From CAYVOV01 sp964453525 (GTDB lineage Bacteria; Chloroflexota; Dehalococcoidia; Dehalococcoidales; UBA2162), in assembly GCA_964453525.1 (NCBI GenBank), contig CAYVOV010000018.1:1-64000 (forward strand): 64,000 nt of DNA, in the 5' to 3' direction. The position numbers and the translations under genes are program-made. Positions 36,360 to 44,548 of the stretch are shown one piece after another; the first letter of the stretch is position 1; every line of letters begins with the position of its first letter. A model generated the notes under the pieces. It saw only the letters and a program-made list of their open reading frames with translations. It searched no databases and was not told the origin of the DNA.

Positions 36360-37061
36360 CTATCGTGTAAAGTGTTCCGGCAGTTCCTCCAGGGCTGACC
36401 TGGCAGCTTCGGTCTCAGCCGCTTTCTTGCTTTTACCAGTGCCCCTGCCAAGCAAGGTATTACCCAGCCTGACTTCAACGGTAAATGTTTTGCCGTGGTC
36501 GGGTCCGGTTGCCTCTACTACGTGGTAGGTAGGTACCTTCTGTTCGCTTGACTGAATTAATTCCTGAAGCTCTGATTTATAATCGGTCCCTTTGCTCTGA
36601 TTGATTGCTTTCTGGAGTTCGGGCTTAAATAATCTGAGGATAAAGTTCCTGGTAACCGTTATGCCGCGGTCAAGTAAAACAGCAGCGATTACTGCCTCCA
36701 TGGCGGCGGCCAGGTTGGCAAGTTTGTTGCTTCCGCCGCTGAGCTCCTCACCTTTACCGAGGTAAAGGTAATCGCCCAGCCCGATAGATTTAGCTATGGC
36801 GGCAAGCGTTTCCCGGCGGACCAGAGCAGCCCGGAGTTTGGTCATCTTTCCTTCTGTAAAATCCGGAAAGTCCCGGTATAGCTTCTCGGCGACAATGAGT
36901 CCCAGGACGGCATCTCCCAGGAATTCAAGCCTTTCGTTGGAGCTGGAAGCAATATGCGGGTTCTCATTGCTGTATGAGCTGTGAATAAGTGCCTGCTCAA
37001 GCAGGGATTTATCTTTAAAGAAAACCCCGAGGTTTCTCTGAAGAGCAGCTATATCAGCCAA
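36360..37061 (-). CDS. rnc: ribonuclease III
   Basis: 233 residues. Signature SNERLEFLGDAVLGLIVAE (about 41-59), a second acidic cluster NLAAAMEAVIAAVLLD, and a C-terminal double-stranded RNA-binding domain (DYKSELQELIQ ... GRGTGKSKKAAETEAARSAL). It processes rRNA precursors and structured RNAs, cutting both strands of duplex RNA. Full length. Confidence 0.96.
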   Translation of the reverse strand: MADIAALQRNLGVFFKDKSLLEQALIHSSYSNENPHIASSSNERLEFLGDAVLGLIVAEKLYRDFPDFTEGKMTKLRAALVRRETLAAIAKSIGLGDYLYLGKGEELSGGSNKLANLAAAMEAVIAAVLLDRGITVTRNFILRLFKPELQKAINQSKGTDYKSELQELIQSSEQKVPTYHVVEATGPDHGKTFTVEVRLGNTLLGRGTGKSKKAAETEAARSALEELPEHFTR

Positions 37062-37143
37062 AATTGGCTTTCCTTTCCTGAAATACTAAATTTCAGCATA
37101 AACTCTAAGGTTCACCGTGTCAAATGTATTCCTGTTATCCGGG

Positions 37144-37187
37144 GGGAAAGACCAAAGGAGAGCTATTGCTCTCCTTTGGTCTTTCCC
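37144..37187. terminator. 20-bp perfect hairpin
   Basis: The stem from GGGAAAGACC... (37144-37163) pairs perfectly with 37168-37187 around a TATT loop. It follows the 47-residue gene at 37217-37360 on the minus strand and lies upstream of rnc. It has only short C/T tails, so it could be a terminator or an RNase III target. Confidence 0.55.
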
Positions 37188-37216
37188 ATAATATCTGTGA
37201 TTCCGTAGTCAAGGAG

Positions 37217-37360
37217 TTAAATGCGGCTTGTCAGGATGTAGTATACGTATTCAGAAGGATATTTCTTCAATACCTGCTCGGTCGAGCACTTTAGCCCTTC
37301 TCCCAGAACCAGTTCCAGCGCCTCGTCAAACGATGATGAAATCTTCTTGAATACCGTCAT
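37217..37360 (-). CDS. 47-residue small protein
   Basis: MTVFKKISSSFDEALELVLG, then a Cys-containing helical segment and VLKKYPSEYVYYILTSRI. ATG at 37360-37358 with AGAGGTGAGAATAA upstream. A 20-bp hairpin follows. Function unknown; the ribosome binding site and helical pattern support it. Confidence 0.6.
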   Translation of the reverse strand: MTVFKKISSSFDEALELVLGEGLKCSTEQVLKKYPSEYVYYILTSRI

Positions 37361-38123
37361 TTATTCTCACCTCTTTCAATCGTGCTACTTCACACCTGCT
37401 GGATATAATTTTCTTTAAGTCTATTATAGACACAGCATCACCCGGTGTATGTGACCCAAGTAACATCGGAACAGTAATAATGAATTACCTGATAGAGGTA
37501 CCCTGTAAAATGAGAGAATTGATGCAGTGCAATTTTACCGGTTACTTTAATCTAACCGTCTGTCCCCCCAGCACCTTCCCCCAAGTAACTACCGGTTTAT
37601 GTAATATTCGGTTGTTCCTGGTGCCTGGGAGGGCGCGTTGAAGCGGCTCCGAAGTAAAAACCCACAATACTCCCCATTATTCCTACTGCCCATTCGGGCA
37701 ATTCCGGCATATATATACCTTCAAGACTGCATATAATCAGCGTAGCAATGAATCCAATTGCCAGGAGAGCTCTCACTGAACCTCTGGGCAGTCCAAGGGC
37801 GTTAAGCTGCCAGTCCCAAGCGGTAAGTTTGCCGATTTTCATTAAGTAAACATTAATTCCCCACAAGATTATCAGAACTACAAATATAAAAGTAACTATG
37901 TATACCATCGTCCTTCTGCTCCTTTAGTATATTATCCGTGAATAACAGATGCCCGAATTACAATAATGCCTGACTGATTTGCTAAACTTACTTTTCACCT
38001 GAAAGCGAAGGTTGTAGCGTCTGGTTTACATATTGTTGATTGAGTATATCCCCCGTGAATATCTTTGTCAATGCTTATCAGTATGGGATGATGGATTAAC
38101 TTTCAATTCATTGTGGAGGGGGT
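37361..38123 (-). other. mostly intergenic, one membrane protein gene
   Basis: Apart from the gene at 37597-37908, I see no coding or RNA feature. The last part, up to the tRNA promoter at 38142, contains GGAGGGGG (38115-38122) directly before an ATG at 38124 that opens the recombinase frame. Confidence 0.5.
37597..37908 (-). CDS. small membrane protein, three hydrophobic segments
   Basis: 103 residues: VYIVTFIFVVLIILWGINVY, VRALLAIGFIATLIICSL and WAVGIMGSIVGFYFGAAST. The tail RPPRHQEQPNIT is soluble. Resembles small proteins of unknown role that often accompany phage-like or holin-like genes; not assigned. It lies outside the element to its left. Confidence 0.7.
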   Translation of the reverse strand: MVYIVTFIFVVLIILWGINVYLMKIGKLTAWDWQLNALGLPRGSVRALLAIGFIATLIICSLEGIYMPELPEWAVGIMGSIVGFYFGAASTRPPRHQEQPNIT

Positions 38124-39023
38124 ATGCAAATAGCAATTGCTTTGACAGGCAGGCTGATAGTGGCTATAATCAAAACTGCGCTGGGGAATAGTCTAACGGT
38201 AGGACAGCGGACTCTGGACTTAGCCCCAAAGCTAAAACTGTTAAGCGAATTCCTTAAATCACGTAGACAAGGTATCTCTCCTAAGACGCTCAAGTTTTAC
38301 GAGGGATACCTTAAACGTTCTGGTCGTGTAATCGGTATCAATGTCATAGGTCAAGAGATAACGGAATTCTTGAATTCTCTTGATTGTACCAATGGTGGTA
38401 AGCACGCATATTACAGGACGTTGCGTTCATTCTATACCTGGTTGTATTCAAGAAAATCAGGTCACCATCTAAACCCCCAAGATAATCCGATTCTTGATGT
38501 TGATGCTCCAAAAGTAGAGAAAAGGATACTCCCCAGCTTAACAGAGGAACAGGTTGAGTTTCTCATTAATCACGTTAAGAGTGTGCGGGATAAATGTCTT
38601 ATTTCTTTACTTGCTGATTCAGGTATGCGACTCAGTGAAATTGCGAGTGTCAAACAAAGTGACATTGATTGGAATACAAAAACCATTCTGATTATCGGTA
38701 AGGGTAATAAGCAAAGGAGAGCACCATTCACGAGTAAAACAGGAAAATGGTTGAGAGAATTACCAGACCAAGAAGATAACATTTGGGGTATCAATAAATA
38801 TGGGATTCAACAGATGTTAGAAAGATTGGAAAACGAAACTGGTATTAAATGTAACCCCCACGTATTTAGAAGAGCATTCGCTTGTAACCTTCACAGAAAG
38901 GGACTCTCTACGTTGAGCATAATGTATCTTGGTGGGTGGGAAAATCTTGATATGGTCTTACGATATACAAGAAGCATCACCTTTGAAGATTGCTTAAAGC
39001 ACTATGAGCAAGTGAATAGCTAA
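38124..39023 (+). CDS. tyrosine recombinase (integrase), C-terminal product of a split gene
   Basis: 299 residues if started at the ATG at 38124. The core-binding domain starts near LSEFLKSRRQGISPKTLKFY. The catalytic set is complete: R169 (SGMRLSE), K193 (GKGNKQRR), H246 and R249 (NPHVFRR), W272 (LGGWENL) and Y281 (LRYTRS). Residues 20-32 are encoded by the attachment core, and 1-19 by host DNA. After the tRNA promoter there is no ATG, GTG or TTG in frame for about 180 bp. In the excised circle the frame would instead start in the HTH segment at 49956 and give a 338-residue HTH-recombinase protein. Confidence 0.93.
   Translation: MQIAIALTGRLIVAIIKTALGNSLTVGQRTLDLAPKLKLLSEFLKSRRQGISPKTLKFYEGYLKRSGRVIGINVIGQEITEFLNSLDCTNGGKHAYYRTLRSFYTWLYSRKSGHHLNPQDNPILDVDAPKVEKRILPSLTEEQVEFLINHVKSVRDKCLISLLADSGMRLSEIASVKQSDIDWNTKTILIIGKGNKQRRAPFTSKTGKWLRELPDQEDNIWGINKYGIQQMLERLENETGIKCNPHVFRRAFACNLHRKGLSTLSIMYLGGWENLDMVLRYTRSITFEDCLKHYEQVNS
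38142..38170 (+). promoter_or_regulatory. host tRNA-Gln promoter left behind by integration
   Basis: Perfect consensus TTGACA (38142-38147), a 17-bp spacer, TATAAT (38165-38170). It ends 12 bases before the tRNA 5' end at 38182, so it was the promoter of the original tRNA-Gln. It now reads into a truncated tRNA half and the recombinase frame. Confidence 0.85.
38179..38218 (+). repeat. attL core (tRNA-Gln 5' half)
   Basis: 40 bases identical to 50128-50167, from CGCTGGGGAATAG to GGACTCTGGA, covering the tRNA from its 5' end to the anticodon loop. It is read through in frame as LGNSLTVGQRTLD in both copies. Confidence 0.93.
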
Positions 39024-39370
39024 TCCCCTCTTTGTAGACTAAAGTTCCGCCAAACATAGAATAGAACAGCAACCCCTCTGAAATCCAAAATCAGGGGGGT
39101 TATCTTTTGTTCTTTTGAATCTATAAAGCAAGAACAGGTATAAAACCACTACTTCTTAGATTGCTTGGCAGATTTTTTGCCTGAGAGAAAAAATGACCAT
39201 TTTTTAAAGCTAATCAAATCGCATATTTTCACCCTTACAATTATCACAGAGTATTACAAAGAAGATGCTCTAACGTTATGCTGGACTTTGAGCAGGAGTG
39301 AAGTTTGAGAATTTTCTGAACAGCACGTGGATAGCGCTTCTGTTCAGCCTGTGTTCTAACCTACGTGGGG
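39024..39370. other. left sub-terminal region of the element
   Basis: No gene. It holds GAACAG at 39066, AAGAACAGG near 39130, GAACAG near 39320 and its complement CTGTTC near 39341, plus TTATGCTGGAC near 39277, a motif repeated at the right end (49570, 49581). Probably recombinase or replication sites. Confidence 0.5.
39073..39110 (+). terminator. terminator after the recombinase gene
   Basis: AACCCCTCTGA (39073-39083) pairs with TCAGGGGGGTT (39093-39103), followed by ATCTTTTG. Confidence 0.75.
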
Positions 39371-39502
39371 CTATTTCTTCTTGGGTGACGGTTTTTTTGG
39401 TGCTGGTGGAGGTGGAGCGTAACCATGTTTACGAACATCTGGTCTTGTGGTTGGTTTGGAGGGAGTAACAATTTTTTTACCACCACCTTTTGTCCCTGCC
39501 AT
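39371..39502 (-). CDS. 43-residue Lys/Pro-rich small protein
   Basis: MAGTKGGGKKIVTPSKPTTR then VRKHGYAPPPPAPKKPSPKK and a stop. ATG at 39502-39500 after CGGAGGAAAGTA. Highly basic and unfolded-looking; could bind nucleic acid. No family recognised. Confidence 0.6.
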   Translation of the reverse strand: MAGTKGGGKKIVTPSKPTTRPDVRKHGYAPPPPAPKKPSPKKK

Positions 39503-39517
39503 TTTTACTTTCCTCCG

Positions 39518-39952
39518 TTAATTAAGATTTGTAATCGCAAAAGTAATAAGAAATGATACTCCCACAATAAACATCAGCATTGAGAACCAATTAAGGCTCT
39601 TCGTTACTTTTCCGAATACGTTCGGGGGCATCCTCTTTTTTCTATCAAGCTCTTCTACCCGTAACTTATCTACTATTTCAATTTGTTTATAACAAGCTTC
39701 TTGACTGAACAAGAACGATATGAGAGTTAGGAGAATGCTAACGGCAAAGGATACCCAAGCTATTCCAAGATAAACCACAGTACCAGATTTGGGGTTAGGT
39801 GCTATTTGATTTATGAATACCAATGAAAGACCAAACGTACCACCAGACAGAGTAAGAATCCACCTATCAAAGCTCTTAGCTTGCTCTAATAAGGCAGAGT
39901 TAAGCGATTTCCTGTCTTCTAAGAGATATTCTTCATACTTCTCGTCTTCCAC
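39518..39952 (-). CDS. membrane protein with N-terminal helix and three hydrophobic segments
   Basis: 144 residues. A soluble helical N-terminus (YEEYLLEDRKSLNSALLEQA), then TLSGGTFGLSLVFINQI, YLGIAWVSFAVSILLTLISF and WFSMLMFIVGVSFLITFAI. The layout recalls small membrane effectors of defence systems, but no named domain is recognised. Confidence 0.65.
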   Translation of the reverse strand: MEDEKYEEYLLEDRKSLNSALLEQAKSFDRWILTLSGGTFGLSLVFINQIAPNPKSGTVVYLGIAWVSFAVSILLTLISFLFSQEACYKQIEIVDKLRVEELDRKKRMPPNVFGKVTKSLNWFSMLMFIVGVSFLITFAITNLN

Positions 39953-40092
39953 TGGCTAACCTCATAATACCCTGAGACTTGCACTATTATACAACTTTCT
40001 CCATACTACTGCCTTATTTGAAGAGGGGGTAAGGACAATAGAGCAAAGGGGAGCACCGCACCTAAAATTAACCTAACCATTGACACCCACTA

Positions 40093-41049
40093 CTACGGGG
40101 GAATATCTTCCAAGGAATAATCGTATACTGGGCACTCTATTCTAAACCATAATCTCAGCCCTACATTACCATTTTCTCTTTTGCATTGGACATCAATGTA
40201 CTTATCCACACCCCAATTATCGGTATTCGTCCATTCTGATATGTACGACCCGAGCCAGTCATCTTCAACTCCAAATATTTCGGCATATATATTTGATAAA
40301 TCTACCTCCGCTAAAGTAAGTAGTAATGAGGTTGGAGTTCCTATGTAAACACCAGTAACAATATCCATAACCTCGTAAATTAACTCTTCTTTAAATCCTC
40401 CATCTTGTTCGTATGCAGTCGCAAACAGTCTGAGAGAATCTCCTATTTCTTCGGATTCAAATATAAGCAAAGGTACGGATAATACCTCATCCTGCTTTAA
40501 TTCAACAAAACCTTCACTTGGGACAGATTTTTTAAAGGTGTTCTTACCATCAGTTGCGACAAACCCCACTTGTATCTCACCTGTTATCGGTTGATTTCGC
40601 ATAACATCCCATAATTCCCTAAAGCTTTCTCCTTCTTCTCCGCATTCGTTAACTCCTATCTTTTCAAGCCATATTCTTATTGGAGGATTTTTTGTCTTTG
40701 CCACAAACATAGTGCTTGTATTTTCACCAACTAAATTGTAGGATACTATTTCATATCTATAGGTTGTCGCTGGTCTCAATCCTTCATTAAGATATTCTTC
40801 AGAACCTTCGGGTAGGTCACTAACCTTCTGACCGTCACGCATTACCCGAAATCCCAATTCGTTATTAGAAGCATCTGTCCAGGTTAGCTGAATCTCAATG
40901 GAAGATGATGATTTTACGTCTAGATTATATGGAGCTTTTGGAGGTTTTTGCATAATCTGGGCTTGATAGTTCCTATACCAGAGAGATACTCCCAATGCGA
41001 TTAAAGCCAATGCTACAAATAGAACTGAAAACCATACTAGCTTCTTCAT
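40093..41049 (-). CDS. membrane-anchored fibronectin type III protein
   Basis: 318 residues. An N-terminal helix (LVWFSVLFVALALIALGVSL) anchors it. A FN3 domain covers about 38-125 (PPKAPYNLDVKSSSSIEIQL, LRPATTYRYEIVSYN), and the C-terminal ~190 residues are unassigned (IRIWLEKIGVNECGEEGESF). Extracytoplasmic. Cargo gene of the element. Confidence 0.75.
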   Translation of the reverse strand: MKKLVWFSVLFVALALIALGVSLWYRNYQAQIMQKPPKAPYNLDVKSSSSIEIQLTWTDASNNELGFRVMRDGQKVSDLPEGSEEYLNEGLRPATTYRYEIVSYNLVGENTSTMFVAKTKNPPIRIWLEKIGVNECGEEGESFRELWDVMRNQPITGEIQVGFVATDGKNTFKKSVPSEGFVELKQDEVLSVPLLIFESEEIGDSLRLFATAYEQDGGFKEELIYEVMDIVTGVYIGTPTSLLLTLAEVDLSNIYAEIFGVEDDWLGSYISEWTNTDNWGVDKYIDVQCKRENGNVGLRLWFRIECPVYDYSLEDIPP

Positions 41050-41195
41050 ATAAGAATTATAACATAATAGTTAGAGCTTCATAAAAATTGACACCCATAC
41101 TGCGTGGGAGCTTGATAATTTAATATATATGTAATACGATGTGCTTTGAAAGAGACAAATCAGACAGTGGGATAATACTCTTATTGGAGGTGGGT

Positions 41196-42350
41196 ATGTT
41201 TCTAAAGTCAATTGAATATACTCAATTTGATGGAACGCCTAGACTTTGGAAGCTGGAAGGTTGTACCTTTGGTAATATTAACCTTATTGTAGGGAAAAAC
41301 GCTACGGGTAAGTCTAGAACGCTCAACATTGTTAATGGTTTAGCGAATCTACTATCAGGTGAACGTAAACTTCAATACGTTTCTGGAAATTACACGGCAG
41401 AATTTGATAATAATGGACAAGAAGTAAAGTATGTTCTTCATTATGAAAATAATTCAATAATTGAGGAAGAACTTTATATCGATTCCGAGAATAAATTAAT
41501 GCGAGGGAAGGATGGATACGGTTCGATATACTATACTAAACAAGACGAAATAATTGATTTTCAAACTCCTCCAAATGAGTTAGCGACTGTTGCTAGAAGA
41601 GACATAATTCAACATCCTTTCTTGGAGGATTTATATAACTGGGGCAGATATATACGACATTACCTGTTTGGAACAGAGTTAGGTAAATCGCAATTAGCAG
41701 TATTGCTCAAGGATGAGGAAAAAGCTGAACAACAAGTATTGAATCCTAAAAACACTAACCTTGTAATAGCTATGTTTGTTGAGGGTCAAAAAAGGTATTC
41801 TGATGGTTTCACTGAAGCAATAATAAATGATATGACTGCTATTGGCTATGCGTTAGAAAGCATTGGAACACATACACCTGAAAGCTTGCTCATACAGAGC
41901 AACTTACCGACTGAACCAGTAGCTTTGTACGTTAAAGAGAATGACCTTGAATGTAATACAGACCAAATCGATATGTCTCAAGGTATGTTTAGAGCACTTT
42001 CTCTAATAATTCAAATTCACTATTCATTATTTACTGGCACACCAAGTTCTATTCTTATTGACGACATAGGTGAAGGACTGGATTTTGAGCGTTCTTCATC
42101 TCTTATAAAGTTACTAATTGAGAGAGCTGAAAATTCATCTATACAGCTTATTATGGCTACGAATGACCGTTTCATAATGAATAACGTTCCTCTTGAATAT
42201 TGGTTGGTTATCCAACGTATCGGTGGTATCTGTAGGATTTATAACCAAAGAAACTCCCCACAGTTATTTGAAGACTTCAAGCTAACAGGGCTCAATAACT
42301 TTGATTTCTTTTCAAGTGAATATTACCTTAAGGGTAACCGCCAAAATTGA
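41196..42350 (+). CDS. AAA family ATPase (OLD/RecF-like ABC ATPase)
   Basis: 384 residues from the ATG at 41196 (TTGGAGGTGGG upstream; in-frame ATG at 41139 is less likely). Walker A INLIVGKNATGKSRTLNIVN near the N-terminus, signature-like DMSQGMFRALSLI, Walker B SSILIDDIGEGLDFERS, and a switch region LIMATNDRFIMN. This is the AAA_21/AAA_15 type found in OLD, PARIS and Septu systems. Overlaps the TOPRIM gene by 4 bp, so the two act together. Confidence 0.88.
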   Translation: MFLKSIEYTQFDGTPRLWKLEGCTFGNINLIVGKNATGKSRTLNIVNGLANLLSGERKLQYVSGNYTAEFDNNGQEVKYVLHYENNSIIEEELYIDSENKLMRGKDGYGSIYYTKQDEIIDFQTPPNELATVARRDIIQHPFLEDLYNWGRYIRHYLFGTELGKSQLAVLLKDEEKAEQQVLNPKNTNLVIAMFVEGQKRYSDGFTEAIINDMTAIGYALESIGTHTPESLLIQSNLPTEPVALYVKENDLECNTDQIDMSQGMFRALSLIIQIHYSLFTGTPSSILIDDIGEGLDFERSSSLIKLLIERAENSSIQLIMATNDRFIMNNVPLEYWLVIQRIGGICRIYNQRNSPQLFEDFKLTGLNNFDFFSSEYYLKGNRQN

Positions 42351-43075
42351 AAAGAATTGCAGTATTTGCCGAGGGACAAACTGAACTTATTTTCATTCGA
42401 GATTTTCTACTTAAGGTATTAGACCCTTCAAAGATAAGTTTCGAGTGCCTTGAACTAATTGCCCATCAAGATTCTCCAGTGCCCTATAAGTATTCGAGTC
42501 CAAGTGCAGAAATACACTTCCTTATCTTGAACGTACGGGGTGATGAGGGAGTCTTGAGTTCTATCAAGGAAAGAGAAAGAAAGTTGATTCAAGAGAATGG
42601 ATATGAGAGAATCATTGGTTTAAGAGATATGTATTCTGAAGAATACACTAAACTGTCGCCAGGAAAAATAGATGACTACGTGTCCAATGCAATAACTCAA
42701 AGACATAATCAAATAATCGAGGAGATGGCACATCCTGAAAGAATTAAACTGTATTTTGCAATTATGGAAATAGAAGCTTGGTTTCTTGGTATGTATTATC
42801 TTTTTCAAAAGATTGATTCGGCATTAACTGTAGATTATATTGAGAAGAAGTTAGGCATTAATTTAGTGATTATTGACCCGCAAAAGGAGTTCTATAGACC
42901 TGAAGACCAAGTCAATAGTATATTGCAATTGTGTGGACGTGAATACAAGAAGAAATGGGCTGAAATTGAAAGTATTTGTAGTCATATAGATTCTTTAGAC
43001 TATGATGCTGCGAGGGAAAACGCTAGATGTGTGTGTTTTGATGATTTCTATCAAGAGATAGTTAGTTACAATTGA
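42347..43075 (+). CDS. TOPRIM-like nuclease (DUF4276-like)
   Basis: 242 residues. The N-terminal KRIAVFAEGQTELIFIRDFL holds the TOPRIM Glu (EGxTE). A central LRDMYSEEY takes the place of the usual DxD motif, and YFAIMEIEAWFLGMYY matches the EAW motif of DUF4276. Translationally coupled (ATGA) to the ATPase. The pairing of an AAA ATPase with a TOPRIM protein is typical of abortive-infection defence (OLD, Gabija, PARIS). I infer a defence role; DNA or tRNA cleavage is possible. Confidence 0.8.
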   Translation: MKRIAVFAEGQTELIFIRDFLLKVLDPSKISFECLELIAHQDSPVPYKYSSPSAEIHFLILNVRGDEGVLSSIKERERKLIQENGYERIIGLRDMYSEEYTKLSPGKIDDYVSNAITQRHNQIIEEMAHPERIKLYFAIMEIEAWFLGMYYLFQKIDSALTVDYIEKKLGINLVIIDPQKEFYRPEDQVNSILQLCGREYKKKWAEIESICSHIDSLDYDAARENARCVCFDDFYQEIVSYN

Positions 43076-43084
43076 TTGTCAATA

Positions 43085-43563
43085 TAAGTTTGGGGGCATT
43101 AAACAAGGGAGAACGCATTACTACGCTCTCCCCCTGTATATAAGAACCTGAACAACCTCTTTGTTAGGTATCCGATGTAGCAGGGGAGGGAATCCTGCTA
43201 CTTTGACTTAGCAAAAACCTTTTCTTTAGTACTCAGCACTTAGCTGAGCCGATTGCAGGGCGGCAAGAGAGCTTTACCACCCCACGGAGAAGAAATCTAT
43301 GAACATAAAACCTGCAAAGATTTTATTACTCGCCAGTATCGTAAGCCTAACTTAGAGGCTTAGAAGAACTGTACTGGCTCTGAGCAGAAGAAATTCTTCT
43401 GCTCCGATTAGCCTGCCTTAATAAAAAGACAAGCTAGGTTGGAATATTTCGTCACTTCCACAAGGAAAATTCGACCTTTTTCCTTGCTAAATAATTTCTA
43501 ATTTGCTTACTCGGAGAAGCAAACTAGAACTTTCCCAACAAAGAACGCTGCCTTAAGCGTTCC
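43085..43563 (-). ncRNA. candidate large structured noncoding RNA (about 480 nt, 12 hairpins)
   Basis: Gene-free stretch packed with hairpins. Stems in plus coordinates: 43543-43548/43557-43562, 43498-43508/43517-43527, 43461-43469/43478-43486, 43440-43444/43456-43460, 43409-43419/43426-43436, 43382-43392/43394-43404, 43332-43338/43372-43378 enclosing 43342-43348/43356-43362, 43253-43259/43311-43317 enclosing 43259-43263/43277-43281, 43232-43237/43243-43248, 43177-43184/43194-43201, 43146-43155/43161-43169, 43105-43115/43124-43134. Where stems are imperfect, the A-C mismatches of the plus strand become G-U pairs on the minus strand, so the RNA is the minus strand. It follows the 52-residue gene of the minus operon. 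Confidence 0.75.
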
Positions 43564-43569
43564 GACTTT

Positions 43570-43728
43570 CTATGTAGTTTTAACGTCAAGTTTGCCAGTA
43601 GTTGAATCACCACCAACAATGAAATATGTGTCTGCATCTGAATCATATGCAATCAGTAAGATGCCCTTCAAATTCAGGTCATTGATGTATATTGCTAACT
43701 CTTCTAATGTTCCTGTGATTATGCTCAT
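43570..43728 (-). CDS. 52-residue small acidic protein
   Basis: MSIITGTLEELAIYINDLNL, then GILLIAYDSDADTYFIVGGD and STTGKLDVKTT. ATG at 43728-43726 with GAGGTATAAAT upstream. It ends 7 bp before the structured RNA begins. No family recognised. Confidence 0.65.
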   Translation of the reverse strand: MSIITGTLEELAIYINDLNLKGILLIAYDSDADTYFIVGGDSTTGKLDVKTT

Positions 43729-43730
43729 AT

Positions 43731-44018
43731 TTATACCTCTTCAAAATGCTGTTTTGTAGGGATAAGTTTTACCTTGCCATTAATCATACCAACATCAAAG
43801 TCACTACCAAACCACACCAATTCAGCACGCTTTTTCTGCCCCTTTTCTAGATAAGTATCCTGCCTTCTTCTACGGCTTTCAAAGTTGACTAAACAAGTAA
43901 CCCATTCACACTTTGCCTTAATTTCCTTTTCCCAATCTCGGTAACATTGGGAACAGAAGTAAATCTTTGGGTTTTCCGTATGTAGCGTGACACCACAAAT
44001 TGCGCATTCATAATACAT
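43731..44018 (-). CDS. zinc-finger protein
   Basis: 95 residues. MYYECAICGVTLHTENPKIY plus FCSQCYRDWEKEI gives a CxxC...CxxC zinc ribbon; a further C occurs in CEWVTC. A helical basic segment (ESRRRRQDTYLEKGQKKR) follows. Likely binds nucleic acid. 2 bp before the 52-residue gene. Confidence 0.7.
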   Translation of the reverse strand: MYYECAICGVTLHTENPKIYFCSQCYRDWEKEIKAKCEWVTCLVNFESRRRRQDTYLEKGQKKRAELVWFGSDFDVGMINGKVKLIPTKQHFEEV

Positions 44019-44227
44019 TTATCCTTTCTCGAACAAATTAATTTAAAATATTGGAAATTAATCAAAGAATAGAGCACGTGCCAAAGAACGTGGAGTTTTG
44101 AAAACCGTAGAGATACTGAGATGTCATTGAATTAACAGAATAAAGGAAAATAGAGTGGTATTCTGACACCTATAGAAGTACAAAAAGTGCCGAAAAAAGT
44201 ACGTTATTTTAGTGTTTTTTGACATTC

Positions 44228-44548
44228 TTAATTTTCCTGTAATTTACGCCAAACGGTAGAAGCTGACACCTTATACCCCAACTCTTTCATAGCACTAGCA
44301 ATACGTTTATAACCTAAACCTTGATTGTAGAGTTCCTTGATTAAACCGAGGGGTAATTGGATTCTGGGGCGACCACCAGCGTGTGGGCGATTTGCCAGTT
44401 CTTCTAACGTCATTCTGCCTGCCATTCTGCACTTTTTACAAACAGGGTCCACCCACAGTTCAGCACCTTTAACTTTGCTGTCGAAGTCCTGTATTATCTT
44501 CTCAGTGTAACAAACAGCACAAACCTTTGTACCCATTCTATATTTCAC
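44228..44548 (-). CDS. zinc ribbon plus HTH protein
   Basis: 106 residues. VCAVCYTEKIIQDF and DPVCKKCRMAGRMTLEELAN form a four-Cys ribbon. The C-terminal half, LPLGLIKELYNQGLGYKRIA then KVSASTVWRKL, is a resolvase-type helix-turn-helix. Overlaps the HNH gene by 11 bp. Confidence 0.75.
   Translation of the reverse strand: MKYRMGTKVCAVCYTEKIIQDFDSKVKGAELWVDPVCKKCRMAGRMTLEELANRPHAGGRPRIQLPLGLIKELYNQGLGYKRIASAMKELGYKVSASTVWRKLQEN

Noticed and set aside
38124..38180. ATG at 38124 as the native recombinase start
   Set aside because: It lies in host DNA upstream of the tRNA promoter and codes for a tail unrelated to recombinases; kept only as the formal start of the open frame.
43085..43563. Reading the hairpin series as several transcription terminators
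   Set aside because: Stems are not followed by T runs, differ in loop and length, and show strand-specific G-U pairs; a single structured RNA fits better.
43085..43563. Group II or group I intron
   Set aside because: No domain V-like stem, no intron-encoded protein inside, and no split exon on either side.
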